Positions 53,196 to 62,841 of a stretch of DNA of 64,000 nucleotides are shown one piece after another. The position numbers and the translations under genes are program-made. The notes beneath the pieces are model-generated. The model was not told the DNA's origin and ran no database searches. It saw nothing but the letters and a program-made list of their open reading frames with translations. The DNA lies in assembly GCA_947383835.1 (NCBI GenBank), contig CANDEV010000011.1, positions 1 through 64,000 on the forward strand, written 5' to 3'. Source of the stretch: an uncultured Clostridia bacterium (GTDB taxonomy: Bacteria > Bacillota > Clostridia > Oscillospirales > Ruminococcaceae). Each line of letters begins with the position of its first letter. Position 1 is the first letter of the stretch.

Positions 53196-56100
53196 CTATC
53201 CTAAAAATTTTTTCAGGACGGACATAAATACGTCTATGTCCAAGGGCTTTGCAATGTGAGCGTTCATTCCGCACTTGAACGCAGCCTCCTTGTCGTCCTC
53301 CAGCGCGTTTGCCGTCATGGCTATTATCGGAAGATTTTTAACGTCGTTTCTCGGAAGGGAACGTATTGTCCTTGTCGCTTCATAGCCGTTCATAACAGGC
53401 ATCTGCACGTCCATAAGTATCGCGTCGTAATAATTTTCCTCCGCCTGCTCCATTATAGCTACCGCGTCCGTTCCGTCGGGAGCGGTATCAATAATAAAGC
53501 CCACTTCTTCCAGAATTACCTGGGCGATCTCACGGTTCAGCTCGTTGTCCTCAACCAAAAGGACACGCTTTCCCTTGAAATCTGCCTTTGTCCATTCGGG
53601 AGATGTTTCCTGCTTTTCCGTCATATCGTTTGCGGCAAGCAGTACCATTTTCAAATCCGACATAAACAGAGGCTTTGCACAAAATGCGGTAACGCCCGCC
53701 GCTCTTGCTTCCTCCTCTATATCGCTCCAATCGTATGCGGTCAAAATAATAATCGGAGCGTCGTCCCCTACCTCGCTGCGTATCCTCTTAGCTGTCTCGA
53801 TACCGCTCAATCCGGGCATCTGCCAGTCGATGATGAACGTGTGGTATGAGTCCCCCTCGTCCAAAGCAGCCTTTGCACGGAACGCCGCTTCTCTGCCCGA
53901 GGTCGTCCACTCGGAGCGCATTCCAAGCTGCTTCAGCATTCGGCAGGTACTGTCGCAGACGTTCAGATCGTCGTCCACTACCATTGCCCTCAAGCCCTCA
54001 AGCTCTCTTATCTGTTCCGTTAGCTGTTCTGTATCCTGAAGCTTAAGTTCGATCTCCACCGTAAATGTGCTGCCCTTGCCAAGCTCGCTTTCGACGCTGA
54101 TAGTTCCGTTCATCATTTCAACAATATTCTTTGTGATCGCCATGCCGAGACCTGTTCCCTGAATACCGGTCTGCGTTACCGTAAATTCACGCTCAAACGG
54201 TTCAAAGATGTGCTTTACAAATTCGGGAGACATTCCTATACCGTTGTCCTTGATAATAAACTGATACTTTCCGTAGCCATGGCGGAACGTGCTCTTCTGA
54301 ATGATCCTGAAAGAAAGCGTGCCCTCGGCGGGAGTGTACTTCACCGCGTTGCTGAGAAGATTTATAAACACCTGATTTAATTTAAGCGGGTCGGCGATAA
54401 CATTTTCATTTATGACCTCAAAGGTATCAATAAACAATTCAAGCTGTTTTGCCTTGACCTGCGGCTGGATAATATTTACAAGATTATGTATCATTTCGGA
54501 AATATTGCATTCCTGTTCCTTGATCTGGACCTTACCGCTTTCTATCCTGCTCATATCAAGGATATCATTTATCAGGCTAAGCAGATGATTGCTTGACGCC
54601 AGCACCTTTTGGAGACAGTCCATGACCTGCTCCCTGTTGTCAATATGACTGACGGCAATTGTTGAAAATCCGATGATAGCGTTCATGGGAGTGCGTATAT
54701 CATGAGACATATTTGACAGGAACGTGGTTTTTGCAGCATTTGCGTGCTGAGCCTGCATCAATGCGTCCTGTAGAGCCTGCATCAATGCGTCCTGTAGAGC
54801 CTGCGTCTGCTCACGCTGCTGCTTGACCTGTTCGGTAATATCCTTTGAGATGACCATTACCATAATATCGTTCGTGTTCTCGTCTCTTGTCATGGCAAAG
54901 GACTGGCGGACGCACTTCTGCTCCGCGCCGAAGCCCTCGCTCCAATACTCGGCAACTACTTCCCGGTCGCCCTGTTCAAAGCGTTCAAGCAAATGTTCTG
55001 TGTTGACGGCGGCAGTGTAAGCCTCCATAGATTCGGGCAGAACATACTCTTTCCATTTCTCAAAATATTCGGTCGCCCTGCACGGCAATGACAGCCCCGT
55101 CTGAGCAAGGAACGAAACACTCTGCCCGTTGACCTTGCCTATGATATCGTGTTCTATAATATCCTTGGTCAAATTGAACTCGCAGGTGCAGAAGGAGCTT
55201 GACATGATCGCAACCTGATACTGCCGCTCCTTGCGGTTTGCAAGCGCTCTCTCGGCTTGGATACGAAGCTCTTTTTCCTTAAGCTCCGTAATATTCTGCC
55301 TTGTAAACAATACCTTAACGGCTTTTCCGTTCTTTCGTTCTAGGCAAACAATGTTGATATGCTCCCACTCCAAATGACCGTTCAGGACTGCTCTGCGTTC
55401 ATAGCGAAGATCGTTTTGCTCCTCCATAGCCGCAATTATAGACGCGCTGTCCACATAATCAATAAATTCCTGTCGGTAATCCTCCTCTGTGGACTCTGCA
55501 AAATGATCAACGAGTTTTCTGTACGGTCCGCTGTCCGCAATAGCTCCGCCCAAAGGCTTTGTTCCCGCAAGGTACTGATAAGAGTCTTTCTCGAAATCCA
55601 CCATAACAAACCGTGAAAACAGCGTGTTTACACCGTTTATTATATAACCCATTTCCCTGTTTTCTTTTTCAAGCTGTTTCCGTCTGCGTCCCGCACGGAT
55701 AAGAATTATAACGATATATATGACAAACATTATAACAAGAAAAACTTCAAGCTGGATACCCGCAGACGTTCCTTCCGATATCATCTTCTGCGTTACATCC
55801 TTTGGGAATGTCTGCACCAGAACAAAATCGTTATTCGGCAGATACACGGCGCACACGTTGTCCGTTTTGCTCGAGTTCTTGCATACAAAAACGCCTGAAC
55901 CGCCGTTTTCAAATATCCGGCGCACCTGATCGGCATTGTCAAGGTCGATCATGTCCGCAGCCGTCAATTCGTCCAGAATATGTCCGTTATAGCTCATATT
56001 GTCGGAGCTTGCAATAACTCTGCCGTCAGGCGCGCAAAGGAATACATGAGCCTCTTCACCGAAATATGTGGTAGTCAGCATACTTTTCAGATATTCCTCC

Positions 56101-56606
56101 GCAAGAAACGCGCCGCGCAGTACGCCTATGATTTGGTCGTCATATATTACAGGGGTATAAAAGCAAGCCATTGTTTCATCAAAAAAGTGCGGATCGAATA
56201 TGATCTCGATACTGCTGCTTCCGGATATACCGTCCAGATAGAACCACCTTTTCTTTACATCGGCAGTACGCCCGTCTGAGGCATAGTCGATACCCTCAGC
56301 GTCTGTATACATAATAGCGTCAAAATTAGAGCTTTCCTCCATTTTTTTCAGCATTTCCGCCGTGACCACAGGTTCCGTCAGACTTTCTCCCACAAAATAC
56401 GCATATGTATTTATCTGACTCATTGCGTTGTTCAGTTCCTCGTCGATCTGTTCCGACTTAAGCCGCGCCGAATCCGATGCATAAGCCTTATTCTGCTCCT
56501 CTATACGGCTGCTGGTCTGCATACTGAACCTTAAAAATAAAAAGATAATAGCTGCCAAAAGGAGCACGGCATAAACTATCTCTTGTATGGATATCTTCTT
56601 TTTCAT
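53196..56606 (-). CDS. Hybrid sensor histidine kinase with two receiver domains
   Basis: ATG 56606 lies 6 bp after AAGGTGAT; the GTG at 56615 is less well placed. The 1136-residue protein has a membrane segment (about 9-27), an extracytoplasmic dCache-like sensor (about 30-290) and a second segment (about 295-318). One or two PAS-like regions follow, then HisKA with the phospho-His in SNMSHDIRTPMNA, HATPase (DNGIGM, GTGLGM), REC1 (Asp in IIDWQMPG) and REC2 (Asp in LMDVQMPVMNG). A repeat QALQDALMQALQDALMQ lies just before HisKA. It likely senses a small molecule outside the cell; no output gene is adjacent. Confidence 0.92.
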   Translation of the reverse strand: MKKKISIQEIVYAVLLLAAIIFLFLRFSMQTSSRIEEQNKAYASDSARLKSEQIDEELNNAMSQINTYAYFVGESLTEPVVTAEMLKKMEESSNFDAIMYTDAEGIDYASDGRTADVKKRWFYLDGISGSSSIEIIFDPHFFDETMACFYTPVIYDDQIIGVLRGAFLAEEYLKSMLTTTYFGEEAHVFLCAPDGRVIASSDNMSYNGHILDELTAADMIDLDNADQVRRIFENGGSGVFVCKNSSKTDNVCAVYLPNNDFVLVQTFPKDVTQKMISEGTSAGIQLEVFLVIMFVIYIVIILIRAGRRRKQLEKENREMGYIINGVNTLFSRFVMVDFEKDSYQYLAGTKPLGGAIADSGPYRKLVDHFAESTEEDYRQEFIDYVDSASIIAAMEEQNDLRYERRAVLNGHLEWEHINIVCLERKNGKAVKVLFTRQNITELKEKELRIQAERALANRKERQYQVAIMSSSFCTCEFNLTKDIIEHDIIGKVNGQSVSFLAQTGLSLPCRATEYFEKWKEYVLPESMEAYTAAVNTEHLLERFEQGDREVVAEYWSEGFGAEQKCVRQSFAMTRDENTNDIMVMVISKDITEQVKQQREQTQALQDALMQALQDALMQAQHANAAKTTFLSNMSHDIRTPMNAIIGFSTIAVSHIDNREQVMDCLQKVLASSNHLLSLINDILDMSRIESGKVQIKEQECNISEMIHNLVNIIQPQVKAKQLELFIDTFEVINENVIADPLKLNQVFINLLSNAVKYTPAEGTLSFRIIQKSTFRHGYGKYQFIIKDNGIGMSPEFVKHIFEPFEREFTVTQTGIQGTGLGMAITKNIVEMMNGTISVESELGKGSTFTVEIELKLQDTEQLTEQIRELEGLRAMVVDDDLNVCDSTCRMLKQLGMRSEWTTSGREAAFRAKAALDEGDSYHTFIIDWQMPGLSGIETAKRIRSEVGDDAPIIILTAYDWSDIEEEARAAGVTAFCAKPLFMSDLKMVLLAANDMTEKQETSPEWTKADFKGKRVLLVEDNELNREIAQVILEEVGFIIDTAPDGTDAVAIMEQAEENYYDAILMDVQMPVMNGYEATRTIRSLPRNDVKNLPIIAMTANALEDDKEAAFKCGMNAHIAKPLDIDVFMSVLKKFLG
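54751..54798. repeat. 24-bp tandem duplication inside the kinase gene
   Basis: The 24-bp unit from 54751 to 54774 is repeated exactly at 54775-54798, with a further 6 matching bases. It adds eight residues (QALQDALM) to the helix that links the sensor to HisKA. Eight is not a multiple of seven, so the heptad register is shifted. Confidence 0.85.
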
Positions 56607-56657
56607 TTTGATCACCTTATATTACCATATTGCGGGAGAGTACTAAATCCCAAAATA

Positions 56658-56686
56658 ATTATACCATATTAAAAATCATTTTTCAA
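56658..56686 (-). promoter_or_regulatory. Promoter of the hybrid kinase gene
   Basis: Minus strand TTGAAA (56681-56686), 17 bp, TATAAT (56658-56663). Confidence 0.75.
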
Positions 56687-56761
56687 CAATTAAAAATATT
56701 TTTACCTGCTTATAACAATACCGAAATATGTTGAGTTGTTTGCGCTATTCTTTATAAATAC

Positions 56762-56797
56762 AAAAAGAACTGCTGACCTCAATTCAACAGTCCTCTT
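56762..56797 (-). terminator. Probable terminator of the AraC gene
   Basis: On the minus strand AGGACTG pairs with CAGTTCT (one G-U) and T5 follows. Apart from this and the kinase promoter, the 56607-56954 gap holds nothing that I can identify. Confidence 0.55.
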
Positions 56798-56954
56798 TAT
56801 ATTTGCATCATTAGATCCATTTGGTAAACGTAGCAGTCTATTTGCGGATAGATTCTAATAATACGTGACGGAAAACCCGTCCGGTACAAATTTTGTAATG
56901 ATATTTTACTGTGCTGCTGCAATTCAAACGCCGCTGCGGCGCTGACTTAATTTA

Positions 56955-57821
56955 TCAGCGCCTTTCCGATCTGAATTGCTTCGGAGTAACGCCCTTATAC
57001 TGTTTAAAGCTTTTTATAAGATGACTGCAATCGGAAAATCCTGTTTCCTGACTGATATAATTAAGATCGAAATCGGTAAAAAGAAGAAATTCCTCCGCCT
57101 TGTAAAGCCTCATCCTCTCTATATACTGCTTACAGCTCATACCGTATTGCTCGCGGAATTTTTTCGCAAAGCAGGAATAGCTTAACCCGCACTGCTCCGC
57201 AATATCTGTTACACGCAGATTTTCCGACAAAGAAAGGTCGATGTACTCTGTTATATTTTCTATAACATAGTCATCTGCATGCGGTATGATACGGCTGTCA
57301 ATGACCATTCCGTTGTCAAGCCAAAGGCGTACTATATTCATCAGAAGCTCATATATGTTGGATTGCAGAACAAGGTCTCTGCCGTATTTATAATCGTTAA
57401 ACTCCGACAGGCACACAGACCATATTCTGCCGCATTCGAGCTTTTCAGACTCTTCACGGTCAAATAATATTTTCATTCCGATTTTTTCGGCGTGTTTAAA
57501 AATACTTCGCAGCTTCGGTGCATACGCGGGCGTGAGATTAAACCTGTTTATGTCAAATTTCAGCGCTGCGTATACAGGTGTACTTCCGTCCGAGGAATAT
57601 ACGGAATGTACTGCCGACGGGTGAAAAATTATAGTTTCCCCCTTATTTAGGGTATAGGAACGGTCGCCGCAGCGCATTTCCGCTTGTCCCTCAAGCATAT
57701 ATATGAACTCTGCAAAATAATGCCAATGCGGTTTTACGGGAAAATCCTCCTGCCCGGTATCAAAAACAAAGCACTCAATGGGAGTATTCAGCGAGTCGCT
57801 TTTTTCAAAAAGTCCGCTCAT
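56955..57821 (-). CDS. AraC-family transcriptional regulator
   Basis: The 288-residue protein has an N-terminal cupin sensor (about 15-90, VKPHWHYFAEFIYMLEGQAEM, GETIIFHPSAVHSVYS) and two C-terminal HTH motifs (about 190-285, RVTDIAEQCGLSYSCFAKKF and DLNYISQETGFSDCSHLIKSFK). Cupin-type AraC proteins usually bind a sugar and activate the neighbouring catabolic operon. It is divergent from the Fe-ADH/epimerase/SDR/GH9 operon with a 160-bp gap, so that operon is the probable target. CGAGGTGTTG, just before the start at 57821, is the likely ribosome binding site. Confidence 0.88.
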   Translation of the reverse strand: MSGLFEKSDSLNTPIECFVFDTGQEDFPVKPHWHYFAEFIYMLEGQAEMRCGDRSYTLNKGETIIFHPSAVHSVYSSDGSTPVYAALKFDINRFNLTPAYAPKLRSIFKHAEKIGMKILFDREESEKLECGRIWSVCLSEFNDYKYGRDLVLQSNIYELLMNIVRLWLDNGMVIDSRIIPHADDYVIENITEYIDLSLSENLRVTDIAEQCGLSYSCFAKKFREQYGMSCKQYIERMRLYKAEEFLLFTDFDLNYISQETGFSDCSHLIKSFKQYKGVTPKQFRSERR

Positions 57822-57981
57822 AGCAACACCTCAAAATAGATTTTTACGATTTTTTATGTATAAATATTATATCACATCAAAGAATAAAATGCTATACTTA
57901 GTTATAATTTTAAATTGTAATTTTAATAAAAACGTTTTTCTTAATTGTACTTGTTCAAAACATTCAGAAAGGAAGATAGCT

Positions 57982-59163
57982 ATGGATAACTTTAATTTTT
58001 ACAGTCCTACCGAATTTGTGTTCGGCAGAGGAAGGGAAAGCGAAACAGGTAAATACGTGAAAAAATACGGCGGAAGCAGAGTGCTGATACATTACGGCTC
58101 CGGCTCTGCGGTAAGATCGGGACTTTTGGATAAGGTAAAGGACTCCCTTAAAAGCGAAGGACTGTTTTATAAAGAGCTTGGCGGAGTAAAACCTAATCCA
58201 AGGGATACTCTTATTTATGAGGGTATCAAGCTTTGCCGGGAGGAAAAGATAGATTTTATTCTTTCGGTTGGCGGAGGTTCATGCATAGATTCCTCAAAGG
58301 GAATTGCGGCGGGTACTCTTTATGACGGTGATTTTTGGGATTTCTACAGCGGCAAGGCGGGGATAACGGCTGCACTGCCAATCGGAACGGTGCTTACAAT
58401 TGCTGCGGCGGGCAGCGAGGGTTCTGGCGGTTCTGTTGTTACACAGGAGAGTACAGGACTTAAAAGAAGCACGGGCTCCGATTTGCTGCGTCCGAGATTT
58501 TCCGTTCTCGACCCTGAGCTTACCTGTTCGCTTCCCGCATATCAGACTGCCTGCGGAGCTGCCGATATTATGGCGCACGTCTTTGAAAGATATTTTACCA
58601 ACACCAAGGAAGTTGAAATTACCGACAGACTGTGCGAGGCGGTGCTTCTGACTATGATAAAGGAGACGCCGAGAGTAATTGCCGACCCGAATAATTACGA
58701 AGCGAGAGCCAACATAATGTGGGCGGGAACGGTTGCTCATAACGATATTATCGGTGTGGGAAGAAGTCAGGACTGGAACAGCCATGCAATAGAGCATGAG
58801 CTTTCGGGACTTTACGACTGCGCTCACGGAGCGGGTCTTGCGGTAATTATGCCTGCGTGGATGGAATTTGTTATGCACCATAACGTAATGCGTTTCGCTC
58901 AGGCGGCAGTACGGATATGGGGCTGCGAAATGAATTTTGAAGATCCCGAAGCTGCCGCATTGGCGGGAATAAGAGCTTTCCGCAGATTTCTTAACGATAT
59001 AGGTCTGCCGATAAATCTTGCACAGCTTGGAGCAAAGGAGGAGGATATTCCGATCCTTGTAAAAAATCAGGGCGTAGGCAGCGGAAGAACAGGCGGATTT
59101 GTTCAGTTGTCCGAGGAGGATATTACAAAAATATATAACATTGCTGCTAAGGCAGAGATATGA
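57982..59163 (+). CDS. Iron-containing alcohol dehydrogenase (YqhD/BdhA type)
   Basis: The start is ATG 57982 (MDNFNFYSPTEFVFG) after AGAAAGGA; the frame from 57778 overlaps the AraC start region and is rejected. The 393-residue enzyme has the NAD(P)-binding part with GGGSCIDSSKGIAAG (about 95-110). The metal site residues are in ADIMAHVFE, HAIEHELSG and CAHGAGLA (one Asp, three His). Relatives reduce aldehydes or ketones to alcohols with NADPH. In this operon the substrate is more likely a sugar-derived carbonyl than butanal, but that is inference. Confidence 0.9.
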   Translation: MDNFNFYSPTEFVFGRGRESETGKYVKKYGGSRVLIHYGSGSAVRSGLLDKVKDSLKSEGLFYKELGGVKPNPRDTLIYEGIKLCREEKIDFILSVGGGSCIDSSKGIAAGTLYDGDFWDFYSGKAGITAALPIGTVLTIAAAGSEGSGGSVVTQESTGLKRSTGSDLLRPRFSVLDPELTCSLPAYQTACGAADIMAHVFERYFTNTKEVEITDRLCEAVLLTMIKETPRVIADPNNYEARANIMWAGTVAHNDIIGVGRSQDWNSHAIEHELSGLYDCAHGAGLAVIMPAWMEFVMHHNVMRFAQAAVRIWGCEMNFEDPEAAALAGIRAFRRFLNDIGLPINLAQLGAKEEDIPILVKNQGVGSGRTGGFVQLSEEDITKIYNIAAKAEI

Positions 59164-59211
59164 AAGTGTGATTTTCTTAGTCAATAATTTTCTGAAAGGA
59201 ATGCTGCAAAA

Positions 59212-60225
59212 ATGAAAATACTGATAATAGGCGGAACGGGAACGATAAGCACCGCTATTTCGCGGCGGCTCGCAGACAGCGGACATGAGCTTTATATCAT
59301 CAATCGCGGAAACACAAACGACAAGCTTCAGTCCCACATCAAGTTTATCAAGGCGGACATAAACGATGAAAAAGCAGTTTCGGAAAGTCTCGGCGAAATG
59401 AACTTCGACGCGGTATGCGATTTTATCGGCTTTGTGCAGCCCCAGCTTGAACGTGATTACCGTCTTTTCGGCGGACGTACAAAGCAGTTTGTTTATATCA
59501 GTTCCGCGTCAGCCTACAACAAACCGTGTGCCGACCATATCATTACCGAGGGGACTTCCCTTGCAAACCCTTTCTGGGAGTATTCGAGAAACAAAATACA
59601 GTGCGAGGAATATCTTATGAAGCTGTACAGGGACGATGGCTTCCCCGTTACAATAGTAAGACCGAGCCACACCTACTGCGAGACCTCGGTGCCGCTTGGA
59701 GTCCACGGAAGAAATGGAAGCTGGCAGGTCATAAAGCGTATGCTTGAGGGCAAGCCTGTCATAATACACGGCGACGGCACTTCCCTTTGGACAATGACTG
59801 ACAGCAGAGATTTTGCGGAGGGTTTTATCGGACTTTTGGGAAATCCTCACGCAATTGGCGAGGCGTTTCAGATAACCTCCGATGAAACGCTTACGTGGAA
59901 CCAAATTTATCGCACTATTGCAGACTGTCTTGGAGTGGAATTCAAGCCGTACTATGTGGCATCGGAATTTCTTGCTGCGGTCAGCGATTATGATTTTACG
60001 GGAAGTCTTATCGGAGATAAAGCCAATTCGGTGGTTTTTGACAACAGCAAGCTGAAAAGGGCAGTCCCATATTTCCAGCCCAAAATAAGCTTTGCGGAGG
60101 GAATAAAAAATACGCTTGATTATGTTCTTTTGCACAAGGAATGTCAGACCGAAGATGAAGAATTTGACAAATGGTGCGACAAGGTAATTGCCGCGCTTGA
60201 AAATGCTAAAAAGGAGATATTATAA
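59212..60225 (+). CDS. NAD-dependent epimerase/dehydratase (extended SDR)
   Basis: The 337-residue protein opens with the Rossmann motif IIGGTGTIS (GxxGxxS), followed by ADINDEKAV, FVYISSASAYNKP and YSRNKIQCEEYL, where Tyr and Lys form the YxxxK pair. VRPSHTY and the late DSRDFAEGFIGLLGNP are typical of extended SDRs. It resembles the epimerases that act on nucleotide-free sugars or sugar acids in gut Firmicutes; I cannot name the substrate. Its stop codon overlaps the start of the SDR gene (TAATG), so the two are coupled. Confidence 0.82.
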   Translation: MKILIIGGTGTISTAISRRLADSGHELYIINRGNTNDKLQSHIKFIKADINDEKAVSESLGEMNFDAVCDFIGFVQPQLERDYRLFGGRTKQFVYISSASAYNKPCADHIITEGTSLANPFWEYSRNKIQCEEYLMKLYRDDGFPVTIVRPSHTYCETSVPLGVHGRNGSWQVIKRMLEGKPVIIHGDGTSLWTMTDSRDFAEGFIGLLGNPHAIGEAFQITSDETLTWNQIYRTIADCLGVEFKPYYVASEFLAAVSDYDFTGSLIGDKANSVVFDNSKLKRAVPYFQPKISFAEGIKNTLDYVLLHKECQTEDEEFDKWCDKVIAALENAKKEIL

Positions 60226-60977
60226 TGGTACAGGTAAAAGGAAAATGGGCGCTCATTACAGGCGCAGCAAGAGGAATAGGAAATCTTACAGCAAAATTTA
60301 TGGCGGAGCAGGGCTGCAATCTCATACTCCACAGCAGGAAAAAGGAGCACTGCGAAAAGCTGCTTGAAGAGGTAAAGGCAATGGGTATAGAGGCTTATGC
60401 CGTTGAGGCGGAGCTTTCCGATTTGGACAGCGTACAGGCTATGCTTGACGAGATCGACCGCATGGGCATGGCTGTGGATATCGTCCTGAACAACGCAGGT
60501 ATGCAGATAGCGTACCGCACCAATTATTTCAAGACCCCCGTTTCGGATTACACAGAAAGCTTTAAGATAAACACCATAGCTCCTGCAATGATATGCTATC
60601 ATTTTCTGCCGAAAATGATAGAGCGGGGCTTCGGCAGGATATTAAACACCACCAGCGGCATACGTCTTGAGCCTGAGCAGGCAGGGTACTCCGCAAGCAA
60701 GGCTGCGCTTGATAAAATTACTATCGACTTAGGCTCAAAGGTAGAGGGTACGGACGTTATGATAAACCTTACCGATCCGGGCTGGTGCAGAACAGACCTT
60801 GGCGGACCTCATGCACCAAACGCTCCCGAAAGCGCAATCCCCGGAATTGCTGTGGGCGCATTTGTTGACGATAAAAAATCGGGACGTTACCTTAACGCTC
60901 CGTATTTTACGGGACTTACTCTTGAAGAGGCAGTCGCAAAGGCGGAAAGAGAATTTGACAGTCCCTATGGGAAATGA
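60225..60977 (+). CDS. Short-chain dehydrogenase/reductase
   Basis: This 250-residue enzyme is a classical SDR: cofactor loop TGAARGIGN, NNAG near residue 90, active-site Ser in NTTSGIR and Tyr/Lys in YSASKAAL, then LTDPGWCRTDLGG. The Arg after TGAA suggests NADP(H) preference, which is only a rule of thumb. With the Fe-ADH and the epimerase it makes three oxidoreductase-type enzymes in one operon, consistent with oxidation, epimerisation and reduction of a sugar. Confidence 0.88.
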   Translation: MVQVKGKWALITGAARGIGNLTAKFMAEQGCNLILHSRKKEHCEKLLEEVKAMGIEAYAVEAELSDLDSVQAMLDEIDRMGMAVDIVLNNAGMQIAYRTNYFKTPVSDYTESFKINTIAPAMICYHFLPKMIERGFGRILNTTSGIRLEPEQAGYSASKAALDKITIDLGSKVEGTDVMINLTDPGWCRTDLGGPHAPNAPESAIPGIAVGAFVDDKKSGRYLNAPYFTGLTLEEAVAKAEREFDSPYGK

Positions 60978-60989
60978 GGCATAAACGCT

Positions 60990-62309
60990 ATGGATAAAAC
61001 TTATTTCGACAGAGAAAAAGCGTCGGTAAAAAAGTGTCCGTTTAAAATTTTTGTAAATCAGTTAGGGTACTGTCCCGAAAGCGTAAAAACTGCGGTCATG
61101 AGCTTTCCGTGTGAAAGCTTCCGAATTATTGACAGCGGCGGGGTTTGCCGATATGAGGGCAAAGCATCGCTTTTCGGGTATGATGAAAATTCGGGAGATA
61201 CTGTGTACAGAGGAGAATTTTCCGATTTTACGGACGAGGGAACGTACCGTATCGTTTCCGAGAATGAGACCTCTGCGGAATTTCGTATTGCTGAAAATGT
61301 GTACGGCAAGGTTTTTGACGACGTTCTGAAAGCGTTTTATTATCTGCGCTGCGGCTGCGGTCTTGATGAAAAATATGCAGGTGTGTACAAGCACGGGAAA
61401 TGCCATACCTCGCCCGCTCAGCTTTATGATGACAAAAAAACGGCAGCAGACGTGTCAGGCGGCTGGCATGATGCAGGTGATTACGGCAGATATGTTACCG
61501 CAGGATCCTGCGCTGCGGCTCATCTTTTGTACGCTTACAAAATGTTTCCGTCGGCGTTTAAAAATCGGCGGATCGATATTCCCGAAAGCGATATGCCCGA
61601 TATTCTTGCGGAATGCCGTTACGAGCTGGAGTGGCTTATGAAAATGCAGCGGGAGGACGGCGGCGTCTATCACAAGGTCACTACCGAACACCACGCCCCA
61701 TTTGTCATGCCCGAGGACGATAATGCTCAGCTTTACGTTTTTGCTGTGTCCTCCTCGGCAACTGCGGACTGCGGCGCGGTATGCGCTCTTGCAAGCGGGG
61801 TATATGAAAAATACGATAAAACATTTGCAGAAAAGCTTTGCCGCACAGCGGAAAAGTCCTGCCAATGGCTGGAAAATAATCCTGATTTTGTCGGATTTGA
61901 AAATCCTGAAAACTGCAATACGGGAGGCTATGGGGAAAGGGACGACTATTCAAACCGTTTTTGGCTGTATGCCGAAATGTACGCTTTGACAGGGGATAAA
62001 AAGTATCATGATAAAATGAAAAAAGCCCTTGAAAATACGTTCCCCCTCACGGCTATGGGATACACCGAAATGGGTGGACTCGGTGCGCTGGCATATCTGT
62101 TATGCAGTTATGAAACCGATGCAAACCTTGCAAAAAGTTTTTTGGATAATTTCCGCCGTGAAGCGGAGCGTCTGAAGGATATTGCCGATAAATGCGGGTA
62201 TGGCTGTGCAATGGAGGAAAAAGATTTCCATTGGGGAAGCAACATGACGCTTATGATACACGGCATGATATTTGCGGTAAACGATTATTTTGAAAAAAGC
62301 GGTACATAA
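60990..62309 (+). CDS. Glycoside hydrolase family 9, N-terminal part cut by an in-frame stop
   Basis: The 439 residues before the stop hold the Ig-like CelD_N domain (about 18-103, KIFVNQLGYCPES) and most of the (alpha/alpha)6 barrel. GGWHDAGDYGRYV contains the GH9 nucleophile/base Asp161 and Asp164. There is no signal peptide, so the enzyme would act on imported cello-oligosaccharides. TAA at 62307-62309 interrupts the frame after FEKSGT, and the rest of the gene follows in the same frame. The truncated product lacks the catalytic acid Glu and should be inactive unless the stop is read through. Confidence 0.85.
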   Translation: MDKTYFDREKASVKKCPFKIFVNQLGYCPESVKTAVMSFPCESFRIIDSGGVCRYEGKASLFGYDENSGDTVYRGEFSDFTDEGTYRIVSENETSAEFRIAENVYGKVFDDVLKAFYYLRCGCGLDEKYAGVYKHGKCHTSPAQLYDDKKTAADVSGGWHDAGDYGRYVTAGSCAAAHLLYAYKMFPSAFKNRRIDIPESDMPDILAECRYELEWLMKMQREDGGVYHKVTTEHHAPFVMPEDDNAQLYVFAVSSSATADCGAVCALASGVYEKYDKTFAEKLCRTAEKSCQWLENNPDFVGFENPENCNTGGYGERDDYSNRFWLYAEMYALTGDKKYHDKMKKALENTFPLTAMGYTEMGGLGALAYLLCSYETDANLAKSFLDNFRREAERLKDIADKCGYGCAMEEKDFHWGSNMTLMIHGMIFAVNDYFEKSGT

Positions 62310-62639
62310 AAAAAATATGCCGCAGCGCAGCTTGATTATCTTCTGGGAGTAAATCCGACGGGTTACAGCTACGTTACGGGAAGCGGAGAATTCCGCTGCA
62401 ATTATCCTCATCTTCGTCCCGCTCATGCGGACGGTATAGACGAGTGTATTCCCGGAATGGTGAGCGGCGGTCCTAATCGTTTTCCATGCGACATGGACGC
62501 AGAAATTCTTATTCCAAAGGGAACTCCGCCGATGAAATGCTACGCTGACGATGTGGGCTGCTACTCGCTTAACGAGATAACGATTTATTGGAATTCTCCC
62601 GCGGTTTTTGTACTGGGATATTTATTCGGCATGGAATGA
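62310..62639 (+). pseudogene. C-terminal part of the GH9 gene beyond the stop codon
   Basis: The frame continues for 109 codons (KKYAAAQLDYLLGVNPTGYS, LRPAHADG, PNRFPCDMD, LNEITIYWNSPAVFVLGYLF). It includes the His/Arg substrate motif and the acid Glu in NEITIYW, which correspond to HxRPxH and the NE motif at the end of GH9 domains. The reading frame is preserved to TGA 62637-62639, so the only lesion is the single TAA in an A-rich run. This points to a recent nonsense change. Confidence 0.85.
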
Positions 62640-62841
62640 TCTTTTAGTATATCAGTATCAACTTCTTACCGATGACATGATTAAAAACCATGAACAGCGC
62701 CGGAGACAAATGTCATGACAGTACTCGGTGTGAAAGCATATGGGCAAGAATGAAAGATGAGCTTTTCTGCAACAGGGGTTAAAAAATGGAAAATTTCACC
62801 ATAGACGAACTGAAAACTATGACCTAGAGATGTTTTATGAG

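Noticed and set aside
58294..59337. A 347-codon minus-strand frame across the Fe-ADH and epimerase genes
   Set aside because: Both covered genes have strong motifs and ribosome binding sites; the opposite frame has neither.
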